Shown here piece by piece: positions 31,303-40,491 of a DNA stretch of 64,000 nucleotides. Every line of letters starts with the position of its first letter. Position 1 is the stretch's first letter. The notes under the pieces were generated by a model that was not told the origin of the DNA, made no database searches, and was given only the letters and a program-made list of their open reading frames with translations. This DNA comes from an uncultured Lachnospiraceae bacterium (GTDB taxonomy: Bacteria; Bacillota; Clostridia; Lachnospirales; Lachnospiraceae): NCBI GenBank assembly GCA_934438085.1, contig CAKSBC010000003.1, forward strand, positions 67,330-131,329, read 5' to 3'. A program made the position numbers and the translations under genes.

Positions 31303-31563
31303 TTAATCATCCATAAAAGCAACATATGCTTCGATATCATCAATCCAAAAGAATTCATCTCTGGGTTTGATTGAATTATACTCACCCAGATTATCAACAA
31401 AATAACGGTCAGGATACTGCTTTATCAACTCTGCTTTCAGTTTCCGCTGTTCCTTTTTGCTGCGCGGTAATATCTTCTCCCTGCCAAAGAATCCTTTTTC
31501 TTTCTTCTTGCTGATATCGATTGCCGGTAGATCCTTTCTCAGCTTTTTTCCAAATCCAAACAT
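31303..31563 (-). CDS. small hypothetical protein
   Basis: An 86-residue basic protein (MFGFGKKLRKDLPAIDISKKKEKG...) ending in an acidic segment (EFFWIDDIEAYVAFMDD). GAAGG lies close to the ATG. No family recognised. It is placed between the DUF4230 lipoprotein gene and the interrupted helicase and may belong to the same transcript. Confidence 0.6.
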   Translation of the reverse strand: MFGFGKKLRKDLPAIDISKKKEKGFFGREKILPRSKKEQRKLKAELIKQYPDRYFVDNLGEYNSIKPRDEFFWIDDIEAYVAFMDD

Positions 31564-31614
31564 ATACCTTCTACAAAATAAATACTTATCTTAATTTAAT
31601 TTCGTTTAAAATGC

Positions 31615-32220
31615 TTAATCAGTAGTCTGCAGCTTTTCCGCATTTTCCAAATATATCCATTCTATTTTATATGATTTACCTATACAGTTACCGATGTTAT
31701 TAACGTAATCTTCCAATAACTTCTGTGCTCTTTGCTGTGCGCTTGCAAGCAATACAGTATCACTGCTTGCTTCTTCCTGCATCTTTAATTGTGCTTCCTT
31801 AAATGCCTCAGTCTGATGTTCTGCCTCGACTTTGGCAGAATTCTTAGCAATAATAAATGATTCATCATTTAGTGTTGACTGATCGACCTTGCATCCTAAA
31901 ACCTTTGCCGGCGGTATTGAGATAGTAACCTTATCTTCATTGACCTCAATATTAAGACGCGTAGCATCAATTCCGATCTTAACAACACCTGCATATTCCA
32001 CCCAAAACTTCCTGTCTTTTTTCCACCATAAAGTCCCGGTTGCATCCTTTTCAGAATATTTGGCTACATTATGATAATAGCAGTCCATTGTTGCCAGTTC
32101 ACAAATAGACTTCATTTGAGATGCCTGAGGAGTAATTTCTTTAACTTGTTCATCAAAAATGCAGGCTGTAAAAGAAATACATATAATGCTCATGAGTATC
32201 ATGCTGATTATCTTCTTCAT
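31615..32220 (-). CDS. DUF4230 lipoprotein
   Basis: A 201-residue protein with AAGGAG before the ATG. Residues 1-20 are a lipoprotein signal (MKKIISMILMSIICISFTAC, lipobox SFTAC with Cys20). The body matches DUF4230: WVEYAGVVKIGIDATRLNIEVNEDKVTISIPPAKVLG, then a long charged helix (HQTEAFKEAQLKMQEEASSD). DUF4230 proteins are membrane-anchored, of unknown function. It is next to a second DUF4230 gene. Confidence 0.8.
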   Translation of the reverse strand: MKKIISMILMSIICISFTACIFDEQVKEITPQASQMKSICELATMDCYYHNVAKYSEKDATGTLWWKKDRKFWVEYAGVVKIGIDATRLNIEVNEDKVTISIPPAKVLGCKVDQSTLNDESFIIAKNSAKVEAEHQTEAFKEAQLKMQEEASSDTVLLASAQQRAQKLLEDYVNNIGNCIGKSYKIEWIYLENAEKLQTTD

Positions 32221-32232
32221 TTTCCGCTCTCC

Positions 32233-32832
32233 TTACTCGATTACTAACTGATATTCTTCATCCAACTGCTTAACGAACGGACTGATCAGCGCCTCTATGA
32301 TATTGTGTGAATTTTGTTCTGCCAAGGTATAAATCGCTTCCTCTTCAGCACTTTTGTTTGTAACATCCTCAATGCATTGCTTATAAGTCTGAACTGACAC
32401 AGTCTCTGTATTTGACTTATCATCCACAAATATATAATCCAACGAAGCAATATCTACATTTACATCTGTAATTTTGATTTCGGGTAATTTGACAGTAATG
32501 ACTTTTCTATTTTTGTCTATTTCCAGATCAACTTTTTCGAAGTCCAGTCCTGCTTTTACCTTAGCATTATAAGAAACATAATAATCAATATTTTCCGGAT
32601 TCTTCTCATTCATTACTTTTGCAACACCGTTATAAACTGCCTCAAAAGTTGAAAGATCACTGATATTAATAATTCTTTCAAGTGTTGCTTTACTGATGAT
32701 ATCAGGAGCAGCTTTTCTGCTTGTAATTTTTGTTCCGACCACCACTGCAACTATTATCAAGATAACAAGTAGAATTACCGAAAATTGCTTCAATATCTTG
32801 TTACCTGTTACAGTTGTTTGCTTTTCTTCCAT
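32233..32832 (-). CDS. DUF4230 membrane-anchored protein
   Basis: A 199-residue protein from the ATG at 32832 (TTGGAGG upstream; the longer frame adds 11 unlikely residues). A single membrane helix (about 17-36: FSVILLVILIIVAVVVG) is followed by the DUF4230 domain (VSYNAKVKAGLDFEKVDLEIDKNRKVITVKLPEIKI) and a helical end. It pairs with the lipoprotein gene and has the same domain order, so the two may form one envelope complex. Confidence 0.8.
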   Translation of the reverse strand: MEEKQTTVTGNKILKQFSVILLVILIIVAVVVGTKITSRKAAPDIISKATLERIINISDLSTFEAVYNGVAKVMNEKNPENIDYYVSYNAKVKAGLDFEKVDLEIDKNRKVITVKLPEIKITDVNVDIASLDYIFVDDKSNTETVSVQTYKQCIEDVTNKSAEEEAIYTLAEQNSHNIIEALISPFVKQLDEEYQLVIE

Positions 32833-32946
32833 TACTCTTCCTCCAAAAACATGTACGGATACCATTAATCCACTATAGAAGATGTATTTTTTGCGAATTT
32901 AAATAGCTTCCAAATATTTCATTTTAACAAGTGATAAATTTCAGCC

Positions 32947-34176
32947 TTACTCATTAGGCTTTTTCCCCGCCAGATATATGTATTCACGATCGAAACAGAT
33001 ACTTTCTGTATAATTAAATATTTGTATGATATCCTGCATCTGCGCTGTAAGGATTGCTGTTCCGGGGTTCCCCAGAACAGCAAATTCTCGCACAGCCTTT
33101 TCTTCTAGAAAGTTTGCTTTAGCAGCAAAACTCGCACCGTTTTCTTGTAGCATTTCATCTACATGCCCTTTTCTGACACCAGGCACAGAACCAATAAACT
33201 TACCTACTGCTTGGCCTGCGGTACCAATACCTTTCAAAACCTTGGTATCAATCGCCCCGTTTCCAAATTTCTCAAGCCGAATTGATGCCCTCTCAAATAA
33301 ATTGCGGTAATCTATTGCAAACTTCTCAATTTCTTCTTTAGCTATATCAATATATTCTTCCTTGAAATTGCCTCCAAGCATAATTTCTAACAAGGATGCC
33401 AATGCATATGTATATAGGGCTATACGATAATATTTGAACTTCTTCCAGAAATCAGCAAACATACTTTCTACATTATTCTGAGCTACAAATAGCTGTTTTT
33501 TTTCAAGCAGTGCAAAAACTTGCTTTTGATATATGCGCATATTTTTTAATGCAGTTCGCTGGATGTCAAGAACCAGCTTGTGACTGTTGGCAACATAGTG
33601 TTCATTATCCCAATTTAGCTTATATTTAGATATTATTCCGGATAACATTTGCACATCTGCCTCTATTTCAGCTTCCTTCTCATATATCAGAAAATCAATT
33701 ATCTGCTGTTGCACTTCCTCAATTTTATCAAGCTTCTGCTCAATCGAATGAAGCGCAACCGCCATCATCATAGTTGCCGGATTAATTGGTAGAGTTGTGA
33801 CGGTAGACACATCTACCGGCCCTGTCGGCTTAAGCTGCGCAAATTTTGATGCACCATCTGCTATTTTATACGCACCCCAAAAGTTACCGTTTTTTGCAGT
33901 CTTTAATGTATCTCCTACACTTGCATTTGCAAGTGTATAAAGCCCCTGCATATTAACTGTGGTCGCTTCCGTTACTGTGCGCAATGCCGGAACCATGGAT
34001 GAGACTGTAGCTCCAAGTGATGCTAATGATGTGATTGGTACGCTCATATTTTTGTACTTTAACAAATCTACTTCGATATCCATATGAACCGCATCATCCG
34101 TTGCCTGATTCAGTATATTTTGATCTTCATACGGAATACTCGCACCACTGTCTACCGATTTAATAATCCCGTTCAT
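32947..34176 (-). CDS. protein of unknown function, largely helical
   Basis: A 409-residue protein from the ATG at 34176 (ATAGGAG upstream). No known domain recognised. Residues 95-150 include a glycine/proline/alanine segment (LKPTGPVDVSTVTTLPINPATMMMAVALHSIEQKL). Most of the rest is amphipathic helix (EVQQQIIDFLIYEKEAEIEADVQ). A glycine-rich stretch near 320-345 (GIGTAGQAVGKFIGSVPGV) could touch a membrane. It is the first gene of the transcript that continues into the DUF4230 pair and the helicase. Confidence 0.6.
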   Translation of the reverse strand: MNGIIKSVDSGASIPYEDQNILNQATDDAVHMDIEVDLLKYKNMSVPITSLASLGATVSSMVPALRTVTEATTVNMQGLYTLANASVGDTLKTAKNGNFWGAYKIADGASKFAQLKPTGPVDVSTVTTLPINPATMMMAVALHSIEQKLDKIEEVQQQIIDFLIYEKEAEIEADVQMLSGIISKYKLNWDNEHYVANSHKLVLDIQRTALKNMRIYQKQVFALLEKKQLFVAQNNVESMFADFWKKFKYYRIALYTYALASLLEIMLGGNFKEEYIDIAKEEIEKFAIDYRNLFERASIRLEKFGNGAIDTKVLKGIGTAGQAVGKFIGSVPGVRKGHVDEMLQENGASFAAKANFLEEKAVREFAVLGNPGTAILTAQMQDIIQIFNYTESICFDREYIYLAGKKPNE

Positions 34177-34299
34177 CGAAAACACTCCTATTATCAAAAG
34201 CAATTGTTTTATGTATCTGACTGCAATTTTCGGTGGGATGTAATATTGATTTTGAATTTGGTCATCCTAAGCCTAAAATTTCTGTCTTTTCTTGCTTAT

Positions 34300-34328
34300 A
34301 TCGTAGTTAGAATAATCACTAACGTCAA
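34300..34328 (-). promoter_or_regulatory. possible promoter of the DUF4230-helicase cluster
   Basis: TTGACG (34323-34328), 17-base spacer and TACGAT (34300-34305) on the minus strand, about 125 bases before the 34176 start. The -10 is weak. Confidence 0.4.
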
Positions 34329-34402
34329 CCAAGTAAAGATCTTAATATCAAAGATCCATTCCTATAAGCAAATAAATGGAACTATATTAGTTTGACAAGT
34401 CA

Positions 34403-35001
34403 CTATTTTAAGTACTTCTCCTTCTCAAGTAATTTCACTAATTGATCAAGGTTGGTTTTATGATATAGCGGTGCAATTCGTTTGATTTTCTCGAAATCAA
34501 GCTCCTCAAATATCTCCTCATCCAATCTCATTCCATCAAAAAGATAATCTGTAAAATCATGAATTCCACGAATTGGTCCAGTAATATATAGTTGATCACA
34601 CAATGCCTTTTCTCTAGTGGCAATGAGATATGGACGATTTCCAGAATGCTCTCTGGTATAGTAATATAGGAAAACTCTCTGCGGTATATCTCTATAAGTG
34701 AATGTTCCAAAATAATTTCTATACTCCTTCTTTTTGTTTTGACCAAAATTAGCAGAAGTATATGTTATAACTCTTTCAGGTATCATATTGTGATAGGAAA
34801 GGGCATACTCAAACGAACTATAAGATGGCCCCAATATTGCATTTGCCATAAGAAATCCCGGTGCATTAGAGTCAGTTTCAAACAATCCTCTCTTCAAGGA
34901 AATTAAGTCCCCTTTTTTTACCATGTTTTGAATTCTGGCCTGAGGGACTGCATATGTTCTGTTTTCTTCAACCAATCTTTATTATATTCAAAAGAATACA
35001 T
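34403..35001 (-). pseudogene. AbiEi-type antitoxin-like regulator with 5' frameshift, no toxin partner
   Basis: The body (VPQARIQNMVKKGDLISLKRGLFETD, then FLMANAILGPSYSSFEYALSYHNMIPERVITYTSAN and TREKALCDQL) matches AbiEi-type winged-helix antitoxins. The only good start (ATG at 35001 after GGCGGAGAG, reading MYSFEYNKDW) is in another frame; one base lost near 34970-34975 would join them. As it stands the frame opens with a TTG lacking a ribosome site. No AbiEii toxin gene lies downstream, so this seems a decayed defence remnant. Confidence 0.6.
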
Positions 35002-35204
35002 CTCTCCGCCTTTTAATGTTTATTATTGTAAACAAATGTAGCGATTTTGTAAATTTTAGAAAGAATTGCGTATTCTGTAAAGCTGATTGAACCAAAAATA
35101 GCAAGCACCTGATTCCTTTTCCGAAAAAAATTTCGCTTCATAAGTTTTATAATAACAAGATTAAAGAAACTAATTCCAATAAGCCATTTCTCATTCCTTT
35201 AAAC

Positions 35205-35246
35205 AAAAAAGAACCCTACACCCGCATTCACGGATATAAGGCTCTT
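35205..35246 (-). terminator. terminator downstream of tRNA-Arg
   Basis: On the minus strand a 16-bp stem (with G-U pairs) and five-base loop is followed by TTCTTTTTTG, directly after the tRNA. Confidence 0.7.
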
Positions 35247-35250
35247 GTTC

Positions 35251-35324
35251 TGTTCCCGATGCGATTCGAACGCACGACCTTTCGCTTAGGAGGCGAACGC
35301 TCTATCCTGCTGAGCTACGGAAAC
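35251..35324 (-). tRNA. tRNA-Arg (anticodon CCT)
   Basis: A 74-base cloverleaf on the minus strand. The acceptor stem pairs GTTTCCG with CGGGAAC and the discriminator is A. The D arm is GCTCAGCAGGATAGAGC. The anticodon loop CTCCTAA gives anticodon CCT, and the T arm contains GTTCGAATC. CCA is not encoded. It reads AGG codons. Confidence 0.95.
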
Positions 35325-35487
35325 ATATACAGTTGATTATTATAAACTAATTGCTTCTTAACAGCAAGCGGATGTTAGCAAAATATAAGCTCTATTAGCC
35401 TATCAGCCTTTATCAGTCCTTAAGTGACTTATCTGATAAAGCAGGATAAAATTGTCCACACTTATTTATATTTCTCCAAATTCTTAA
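35325..35487. other. gap without a gene upstream of tRNA-Arg
   Basis: AT-rich intergenic DNA with no frame or RNA I can support. Short direct repeats (TATCAG, TAAG) occur around 35395-35445. It presumably includes the tRNA promoter. Confidence 0.4.
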
Positions 35488-35584
35488 AGAGGGGCTGTCG
35501 CACTAAGCGGCGGCCCCTTCCTTCTATGAACAAAAAACAGCTGCCGCCCCAGAGTTTCTTTTTCTCTAAAGCGACAGACCCTCT
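35488..35584. repeat. MITE-like hairpin element, 97 bp
   Basis: The ends are a 14-bp inverted repeat with one mismatch (AGAGGGGCTGTCGC and GCGACAGACCCTCT), with further inner GC pairing (GCGGCGGCCCC / CAGCTGCCGCCCC). Such ends resemble those of IS1182-type elements in Clostridia. There is no transposase and I see no clear target duplication. It may also act as a terminator for the hydrolase gene. Confidence 0.55.
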
Positions 35585-35683
35585 CACATCTTTATAAATC
35601 TTTATTTTTAAATATCCGAATTTACATAAATATATTCAGCTGTTACAGCTAACCAATAGCTTACCTATGCAGGTATGCTTGAA

Positions 35684-36430
35684 TTATGCAAAATAGTAAA
35701 GCTGCGGAGGAATAAGCCCTGTTGCAAATTTATCAGCACAGGTCTTAACATGAACGCCGCCGTCCTCAAGACAGAACACACCGTGTCCCGGGAAGAGCGC
35801 GTCAACCTCAAGCTCTGCCAGCTCCTTCATCTTGCAGGCATAAGGATATATGCTTACATCAGGCAGTGACTGAATGAGCACCTGGCCGCATACAAACACA
35901 CTGTCGGCTGAAAATAAGCACTTTTTGCCGTCAATCTCAGTGTACATTACCATATCGCACAGAGAATGTCCCGGAACCAGGAATACCTTGATTGTTACGT
36001 TGCCGATAGTAACACTGTCTCCGTCCTCAAGGCCTGCGACATTAGGACATTTTGGATATTCAAAGTCGCTCGGATACAAATTGCCCTTGCTGAGTCCGAC
36101 ACTGGTAGCGGTCTCATCGCCTGTCTCTATTGCCTTTGCTTCCGGAGCTGGAGCGTAAACCTTACATCCTGTAGCTTCTGCAATACGTGCTGCGCCGCAA
36201 GCATGATCACCGTGATAGTGGCTGAGGATAACAGCCTTAATATCGTTTAACTCAAAGCCGTGAGACTTGATTATTTCGTCCATTTTCCAGGTATCAAGAC
36301 CAACTCCGGAGTCAATGAGAATGCAGCCTTCTCCGGTATCGATCATGTAAATGTTACAGTCCAGAGGATGAGTGATTCCGAATCCCCATTTGCCGCTGCC
36401 TACAAGATAGATATGATCAGTTATTTTCAT
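35684..36430 (-). CDS. metallo-beta-lactamase-fold hydrolase
   Basis: A 248-residue protein. The metal site is SHYHGDHACG (HxHxDH, about 71-80), followed by VPGHSLCDMV (His near 155), SADSVF (Asp near 176) and PGHG (His near 226). The family includes glyoxalase II-like and other thioester hydrolases; substrate unknown. It lies 75 bases downstream of the PLP enzyme gene and is probably co-transcribed, so it may act on a product of sulfur-amino-acid turnover. Confidence 0.85.
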   Translation of the reverse strand: MKITDHIYLVGSGKWGFGITHPLDCNIYMIDTGEGCILIDSGVGLDTWKMDEIIKSHGFELNDIKAVILSHYHGDHACGAARIAEATGCKVYAPAPEAKAIETGDETATSVGLSKGNLYPSDFEYPKCPNVAGLEDGDSVTIGNVTIKVFLVPGHSLCDMVMYTEIDGKKCLFSADSVFVCGQVLIQSLPDVSIYPYACKMKELAELEVDALFPGHGVFCLEDGGVHVKTCADKFATGLIPPQLYYFA

Positions 36431-36504
36431 TTTACTCCCTCCTGCTTTTTCACTGCATTTAGTCCACTAAGATGCGTTAATTAATACAACTGTTTGCCCT
36501 TCGA

Positions 36505-37680
36505 TCAGAGAACTCCGGCATTTTTCATAGCCTGTGTGAGGTCTTCAATAAGATCCTCTTCATTTTCCAGACCAATGCTGAATCTGAAGAATCCCTCTCT
36601 ATAAATTTCCGGATAATGCGGAAGTTTATCACTCGTCTTATCATAGTATACGATAAGGCTCTCAATGTCGCCAAGTGAAACAGCATGAGTTACAAGCTTT
36701 AATGAGTCAAGGAACTTTTCATGAGCTTTTTCATCTCCGATAATATCGAATGAAATCATTCCTGAATACTGACCGTGCATCATCTTTTTTGCTCTTTCAT
36801 GCTGCGGATGACTTTCAAGTCCCGGATACCATACAAAGCGAACTGCCGGACAGCTCTCTAAGAAGCGAGCTACTGCTAATGCAACCTTACTGTGCTGTGC
36901 CATACGAAGCGGAAGAGTCTTAAGACCTCTTGTTATAAGCCAGGTATTGAAAGGACTTAAAACACCTCCGAAATTGACCATTGCTATATCCTTTACCTTC
37001 TCTAAAAGCTCTGTGCGTCCAAGCACACATCCGCCGAGAGAATCACCGTGACCGTTAATATACTTTGTCATACTGTGGATCTCGAGGTCTGCACCGAGAG
37101 AAAGCGGTTTGATACATATAGGACCCGCGAATGTCGCATCTACAGATAAAAGAGCACCGGCATCATGAGCCATCTTTGCAATAGTCTCTATGTCGGCGAT
37201 ACCTGTTGTAGGGTTGCCCGGTGTCTCAATGTGAATCAGCTTTGTGTTCGGACGTATCGCCTTACGAACTGCTTCTGTGTCAGTGCCGTCAACAAAGGTT
37301 ACATCAATATTATATTTTTTAGGCAAATATTCTCTGAAAAGGAGATTTGTTGCACTGTAGCACACCTCTGAAACTACTGCATGATCTCCGCTGTTAAGAA
37401 ACGGAATAAAAACGCCTGTCAAGGCAGCAACTCCGCTGGCAAAAACAGCGCAGTCCTCAGCTCCTGTAAGAGCGCAGAGCTTGTCCTGAAGTATCATTTG
37501 GTTTACATTTCTGTTTCTTGCGTAAATGTTGCTGTGTGTTCCGCTCCAGTCGACAGGAGTTCCGTCTGTCGGGATGCGATAATTTGAGGTCATGTAGATT
37601 GGCTCGTTTATTGCTCCAAAAGCATCATCCTTGCGGGAGCCCGCATGAACTGCCACGGTTTCATTGTGTAAATTCTGCAT
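36505..37680 (-). CDS. Cys/Met-metabolism PLP-dependent lyase (cystathionine/methionine gamma-lyase family)
   Basis: A 391-residue fold-type I PLP enzyme. Visible are YARNRNVNQMILQDKLCALTGAED (about 54-77), ETPGNPTTGIADI (about 152-164) and the PLP-lysine motif HSMTKYINGHGDSLGG (Lys near 205). The C-terminal FRFSIGLENEEDLIEDL ends normally. The exact reaction (gamma-lyase, gamma-synthase or sulfhydrylase) cannot be decided. It is divergent from a LysR gene with a LysR-type site between them. Confidence 0.87.
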   Translation of the reverse strand: MQNLHNETVAVHAGSRKDDAFGAINEPIYMTSNYRIPTDGTPVDWSGTHSNIYARNRNVNQMILQDKLCALTGAEDCAVFASGVAALTGVFIPFLNSGDHAVVSEVCYSATNLLFREYLPKKYNIDVTFVDGTDTEAVRKAIRPNTKLIHIETPGNPTTGIADIETIAKMAHDAGALLSVDATFAGPICIKPLSLGADLEIHSMTKYINGHGDSLGGCVLGRTELLEKVKDIAMVNFGGVLSPFNTWLITRGLKTLPLRMAQHSKVALAVARFLESCPAVRFVWYPGLESHPQHERAKKMMHGQYSGMISFDIIGDEKAHEKFLDSLKLVTHAVSLGDIESLIVYYDKTSDKLPHYPEIYREGFFRFSIGLENEEDLIEDLTQAMKNAGVL

Positions 37681-37758
37681 AATTTCACCCTTTTCAATAA
37701 ATATTTATGCTGTATACTTTAATTACTTAGACGTTATCACAAATCAAACGACAAGTTA

Positions 37759-37775
37759 AATCAATATTCTTGATT
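37759..37775. promoter_or_regulatory. LysR-type binding site between PLP enzyme and LysR gene
   Basis: AATCAA-TATTC-TTGATT is a perfect inverted repeat of the T-N11-A class in the divergent intergenic region, as LysR regulators use for self- and target control. Confidence 0.6.
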
Positions 37776-37900
37776 CAATGAATAAATATAATAGATACAT
37801 GGCATTTTTATTATATAATGACCGAAATCTTCCTTTATGTCGTTATTATCTGCAATGTCTAAGCTTATAAGCTATAACATTTATCATATGGGGTAAAAAT

Positions 37901-38800
37901 ATGGAAATAAGAAACCTGAGTACCTTTCTGCAGGTGGCTATGATGAAAAACTTCACTAAAGCCGGAGAGGTCCTGGGCTATTCTCAATCAAATGTCAGTG
38001 CGCAGATCAAACAGCTTGAGGACGAGTTAGGTGTTCCTTTATTTAACCGCGTCGGAAGAAGCATTACACTTACACAATACGGCGAAGATCTGGTAGAATA
38101 CGCACAGAGCATTGTATCTACAGCCGCAATCATTGAAAATATCATGCAGAAAAAGGAAACTACCGGCGGCACGCTTCGTCTTGGTATAGTTGAATCTCTG
38201 TATGAATGTATTTTCAAGACAGCATTTACAGAATATCACGAGCTTTATCCAATGGTGGAAGTGGTCGTTACTGTCGGTGCAACTGCAGACCTTCTTGTAA
38301 TGCTTTCAAATAACCAGATCGACGCAGCTTGCCTGATAGATTATCCGTTATCAAATTCAAAGTGGAATATTCTTTATTCAAAGGAATGTGAGATAGCGAT
38401 AGTTGCAGGAAGCGCGCACAGACTTTCATCAGAATCGAATCTTTCTTTAAATGAACTCGCTGATGAGGAATTCATAATGATGGAAGACACCTGTTCGTAC
38501 ACCGGAATCTTTCAGAAAATCCTGGAAGATCATAAGCTTACTATCTTCTCGGTCCTCACTATTCAGGATCCCGGAACGGCTATCGAACTGCTTCAGGAAG
38601 GTAAATATCTTTCACTTTTACCGTTATATTCTGTAAGAAAATATGTAAATGAAGGCAAGATCAAATTGCTTAACTTTCCGCAGCTGCACCTTCATCAGGC
38701 GGTTCAGATCATCACACACCATAACCGAGCCGTTGTCTCAAGGACAGAAGGCTTTGTCGCAATTGCTAAAAAACTTATTGATGTCAATATTATTAAATGA
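37901..38800 (+). CDS. LysR-family transcriptional regulator
   Basis: A 299-residue protein of normal length. The HTH covers about 1-60 (FLQVAMMKNFTKAGEVLGYSQSNVSAQIKQLEDELGVPLFNR), followed by a type 2 periplasmic-binding effector domain (LRLGIVESLYECIF onward). It is divergent from the PLP lyase and hydrolase genes and probably regulates them in response to a sulfur or amino-acid effector; the effector is unknown. Confidence 0.92.
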   Translation: MEIRNLSTFLQVAMMKNFTKAGEVLGYSQSNVSAQIKQLEDELGVPLFNRVGRSITLTQYGEDLVEYAQSIVSTAAIIENIMQKKETTGGTLRLGIVESLYECIFKTAFTEYHELYPMVEVVVTVGATADLLVMLSNNQIDAACLIDYPLSNSKWNILYSKECEIAIVAGSAHRLSSESNLSLNELADEEFIMMEDTCSYTGIFQKILEDHKLTIFSVLTIQDPGTAIELLQEGKYLSLLPLYSVRKYVNEGKIKLLNFPQLHLHQAVQIITHHNRAVVSRTEGFVAIAKKLIDVNIIK

Positions 38801-38812
38801 TATAAACACTAT

Positions 38813-38850
38813 AAAAGCCGAAAACCTCTTAAATTAAGGTTTTCGGCTTT
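38813..38850. terminator. bidirectional terminator between LysR and DUF1461 genes
   Basis: AAAAGCCGAAAACCT and AGGTTTTCGGCTTT form a stem of 13-14 bp with A and T runs at both ends, serving the convergent genes. Confidence 0.9.
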
Positions 38851-38865
38851 GTCTTTCTAATATTT

Positions 38866-39645
38866 TTAAAATGATGTGAACTGATAATCCGGCAGCTTCT
38901 TTGCTCTCTTTATAAGAAGCACGCCCACGCCAAGCATGAGCAGCATCAGTATCACATATACTATTCCAATACGTATCGCCGTATCTGAGAAAAATCCCTC
39001 CGGAACTATATTTACAAGCAGATTGTCATTCGGATCCATGAGCCAGAGCAGATTGCTGAAAAGTCTGTGATGCATCCAATCAAATGCCGTTGTAAAATCG
39101 CGGCTGACTCCAATCACTGCTGCCGTAAAGCCTGCGAGCACCGCCAAAGTTCCTGCGATTATTCCGACTCCGTCGCTGTATCTGAATATCTTCGGCTCAT
39201 CATGACAAACCGCTATTCTCGATATCAGCTGGAGCATAATAGCTCCTATCAGACAGAAGGCAAAGAGTCTTATCGTTATCATGAAAATGTCTCTGACATC
39301 CATCATGTGCTCAAGCTCCTGCTCGGAGAAGAACGGTTGCATTTCGCCGTCGATCATTACTTCTATCTGAAGCTCCTCCGCATGCTCTCCGTGAAGCAAA
39401 AAGTCCATCATATGATCAGAAACAGCCATAAGACCATCCTCATCACTCATGTCCATCTCACACGGAAGCTTCGAAAGAACATCGTACTTCGTGTATTCTC
39501 TTTCCATGTATCCCGGATTTAGATAAAGCGCCGAATAGGCTGCGGCAACCAATAGCGAAAAGCTCATCAGCACTGCCGTAAAAAATCCTAATATTACCGG
39601 GGTTACACGTGCATATTTACGCTTCCCTGCATCCACAGTCTGCAT
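38866..39645 (-). CDS. DUF1461 (TIGR01906-type) integral membrane protein
   Basis: A 259-residue protein. Membrane helices are seen near 17-40, 118-142, 160-182 and 225-250. The long outer loop between the first two (PGYMEREYTKYDVLSKL) carries the sequence typical of DUF1461. It overlaps the DUF3881 gene by 43 bases. Function unknown. Confidence 0.85.
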   Translation of the reverse strand: MQTVDAGKRKYARVTPVILGFFTAVLMSFSLLVAAAYSALYLNPGYMEREYTKYDVLSKLPCEMDMSDEDGLMAVSDHMMDFLLHGEHAEELQIEVMIDGEMQPFFSEQELEHMMDVRDIFMITIRLFAFCLIGAIMLQLISRIAVCHDEPKIFRYSDGVGIIAGTLAVLAGFTAAVIGVSRDFTTAFDWMHHRLFSNLLWLMDPNDNLLVNIVPEGFFSDTAIRIGIVYVILMLLMLGVGVLLIKRAKKLPDYQFTSF

Positions 39646-40475
39646 TTTACCCTGCGTCCTTTCATCGGTTCACCCATAAGATCTGCCTGCCTCATGCAGA
39701 GCCAAAACTCAACATCATTGCAGCTTAATTTAAGCAGCCAGAGCTTCTCGTCAGTGAGGCCGTTAACATTTTCCTCAACCTCAAGTATCTCGCCTATAAC
39801 GGAATATCTGTCACACTCGACTCCGCACGGCATGAAACTCTGCTCCACTACCGAATAAAGATCCTCGTGTCCGATCCTGTCGGATATCTGATTATACATA
39901 TCGATATCCGAAGCTGTAAGCGTTTCTATTGCATCCTCGTCTCCTCCCATAGCTGCTTCTATGAGAGAATCTCTTTTGCTTCCTTCAAGACTATCCTGAG
40001 TGATATTTTCAGCCTTCATTACAGGCAATATTACTATTCCGCTGTTGGCAAATGCTGCAAGTGCAGTTCCTTTGAATTCAACTCCCTTATCAGCATCAGG
40101 CCTCTGTCTGTATATAACCGGATTTGTCACAAAAAATATCAGTGACAATCCTATGTTATATTCATCCAAAACACCGGAATATGTATTTCCTACAGTATGT
40201 CTTTCCAATGTGCATACACTGTTTGATGATATCTCATATGTACTGTAATAAGGATAATAATACTGCAGCTCTCTGTGATCTCCTATACAGAGTACAGCGG
40301 CACATATTCCTATGTTCTCATTAACAGCCATTCTGTACTCAAAAAGTACAGTTTCCTCATCGATATCAAGACGTGATGATATATTCTCCGGAACGACAAC
40401 CTGTTTCCATATTAAGCTGTAGACCGCAGCTTCACTAAGCTTAGTAAAGCCTGCGGCTCTCAAATATTTATGCAT
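39603..40475 (-). CDS. DUF3881 protein
   Basis: A 290-residue soluble protein starting MHKYLRAAGFTKLSEAAVYSLIWKQV. The N-terminus and the regularly acidic body fit DUF3881, a family I know mostly from Lachnospiraceae, and so a taxonomic clue. It lies just downstream of murA. The C-terminus (WLCMRQADLMGEPMKGRRVKCRLWMQG) is strand-rich. Function unknown. Confidence 0.8.
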   Translation of the reverse strand: MHKYLRAAGFTKLSEAAVYSLIWKQVVVPENISSRLDIDEETVLFEYRMAVNENIGICAAVLCIGDHRELQYYYPYYSTYEISSNSVCTLERHTVGNTYSGVLDEYNIGLSLIFFVTNPVIYRQRPDADKGVEFKGTALAAFANSGIVILPVMKAENITQDSLEGSKRDSLIEAAMGGDEDAIETLTASDIDMYNQISDRIGHEDLYSVVEQSFMPCGVECDRYSVIGEILEVEENVNGLTDEKLWLLKLSCNDVEFWLCMRQADLMGEPMKGRRVKCRLWMQGSVNMHV

Positions 40476-40491
40476 TCTTTTATATATCCTG

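Noticed and set aside
35325..35487. Small RNA gene next to tRNA-Arg
   Set aside because: No promoter-terminator pair or stable fold that I can defend; left as an empty gap.
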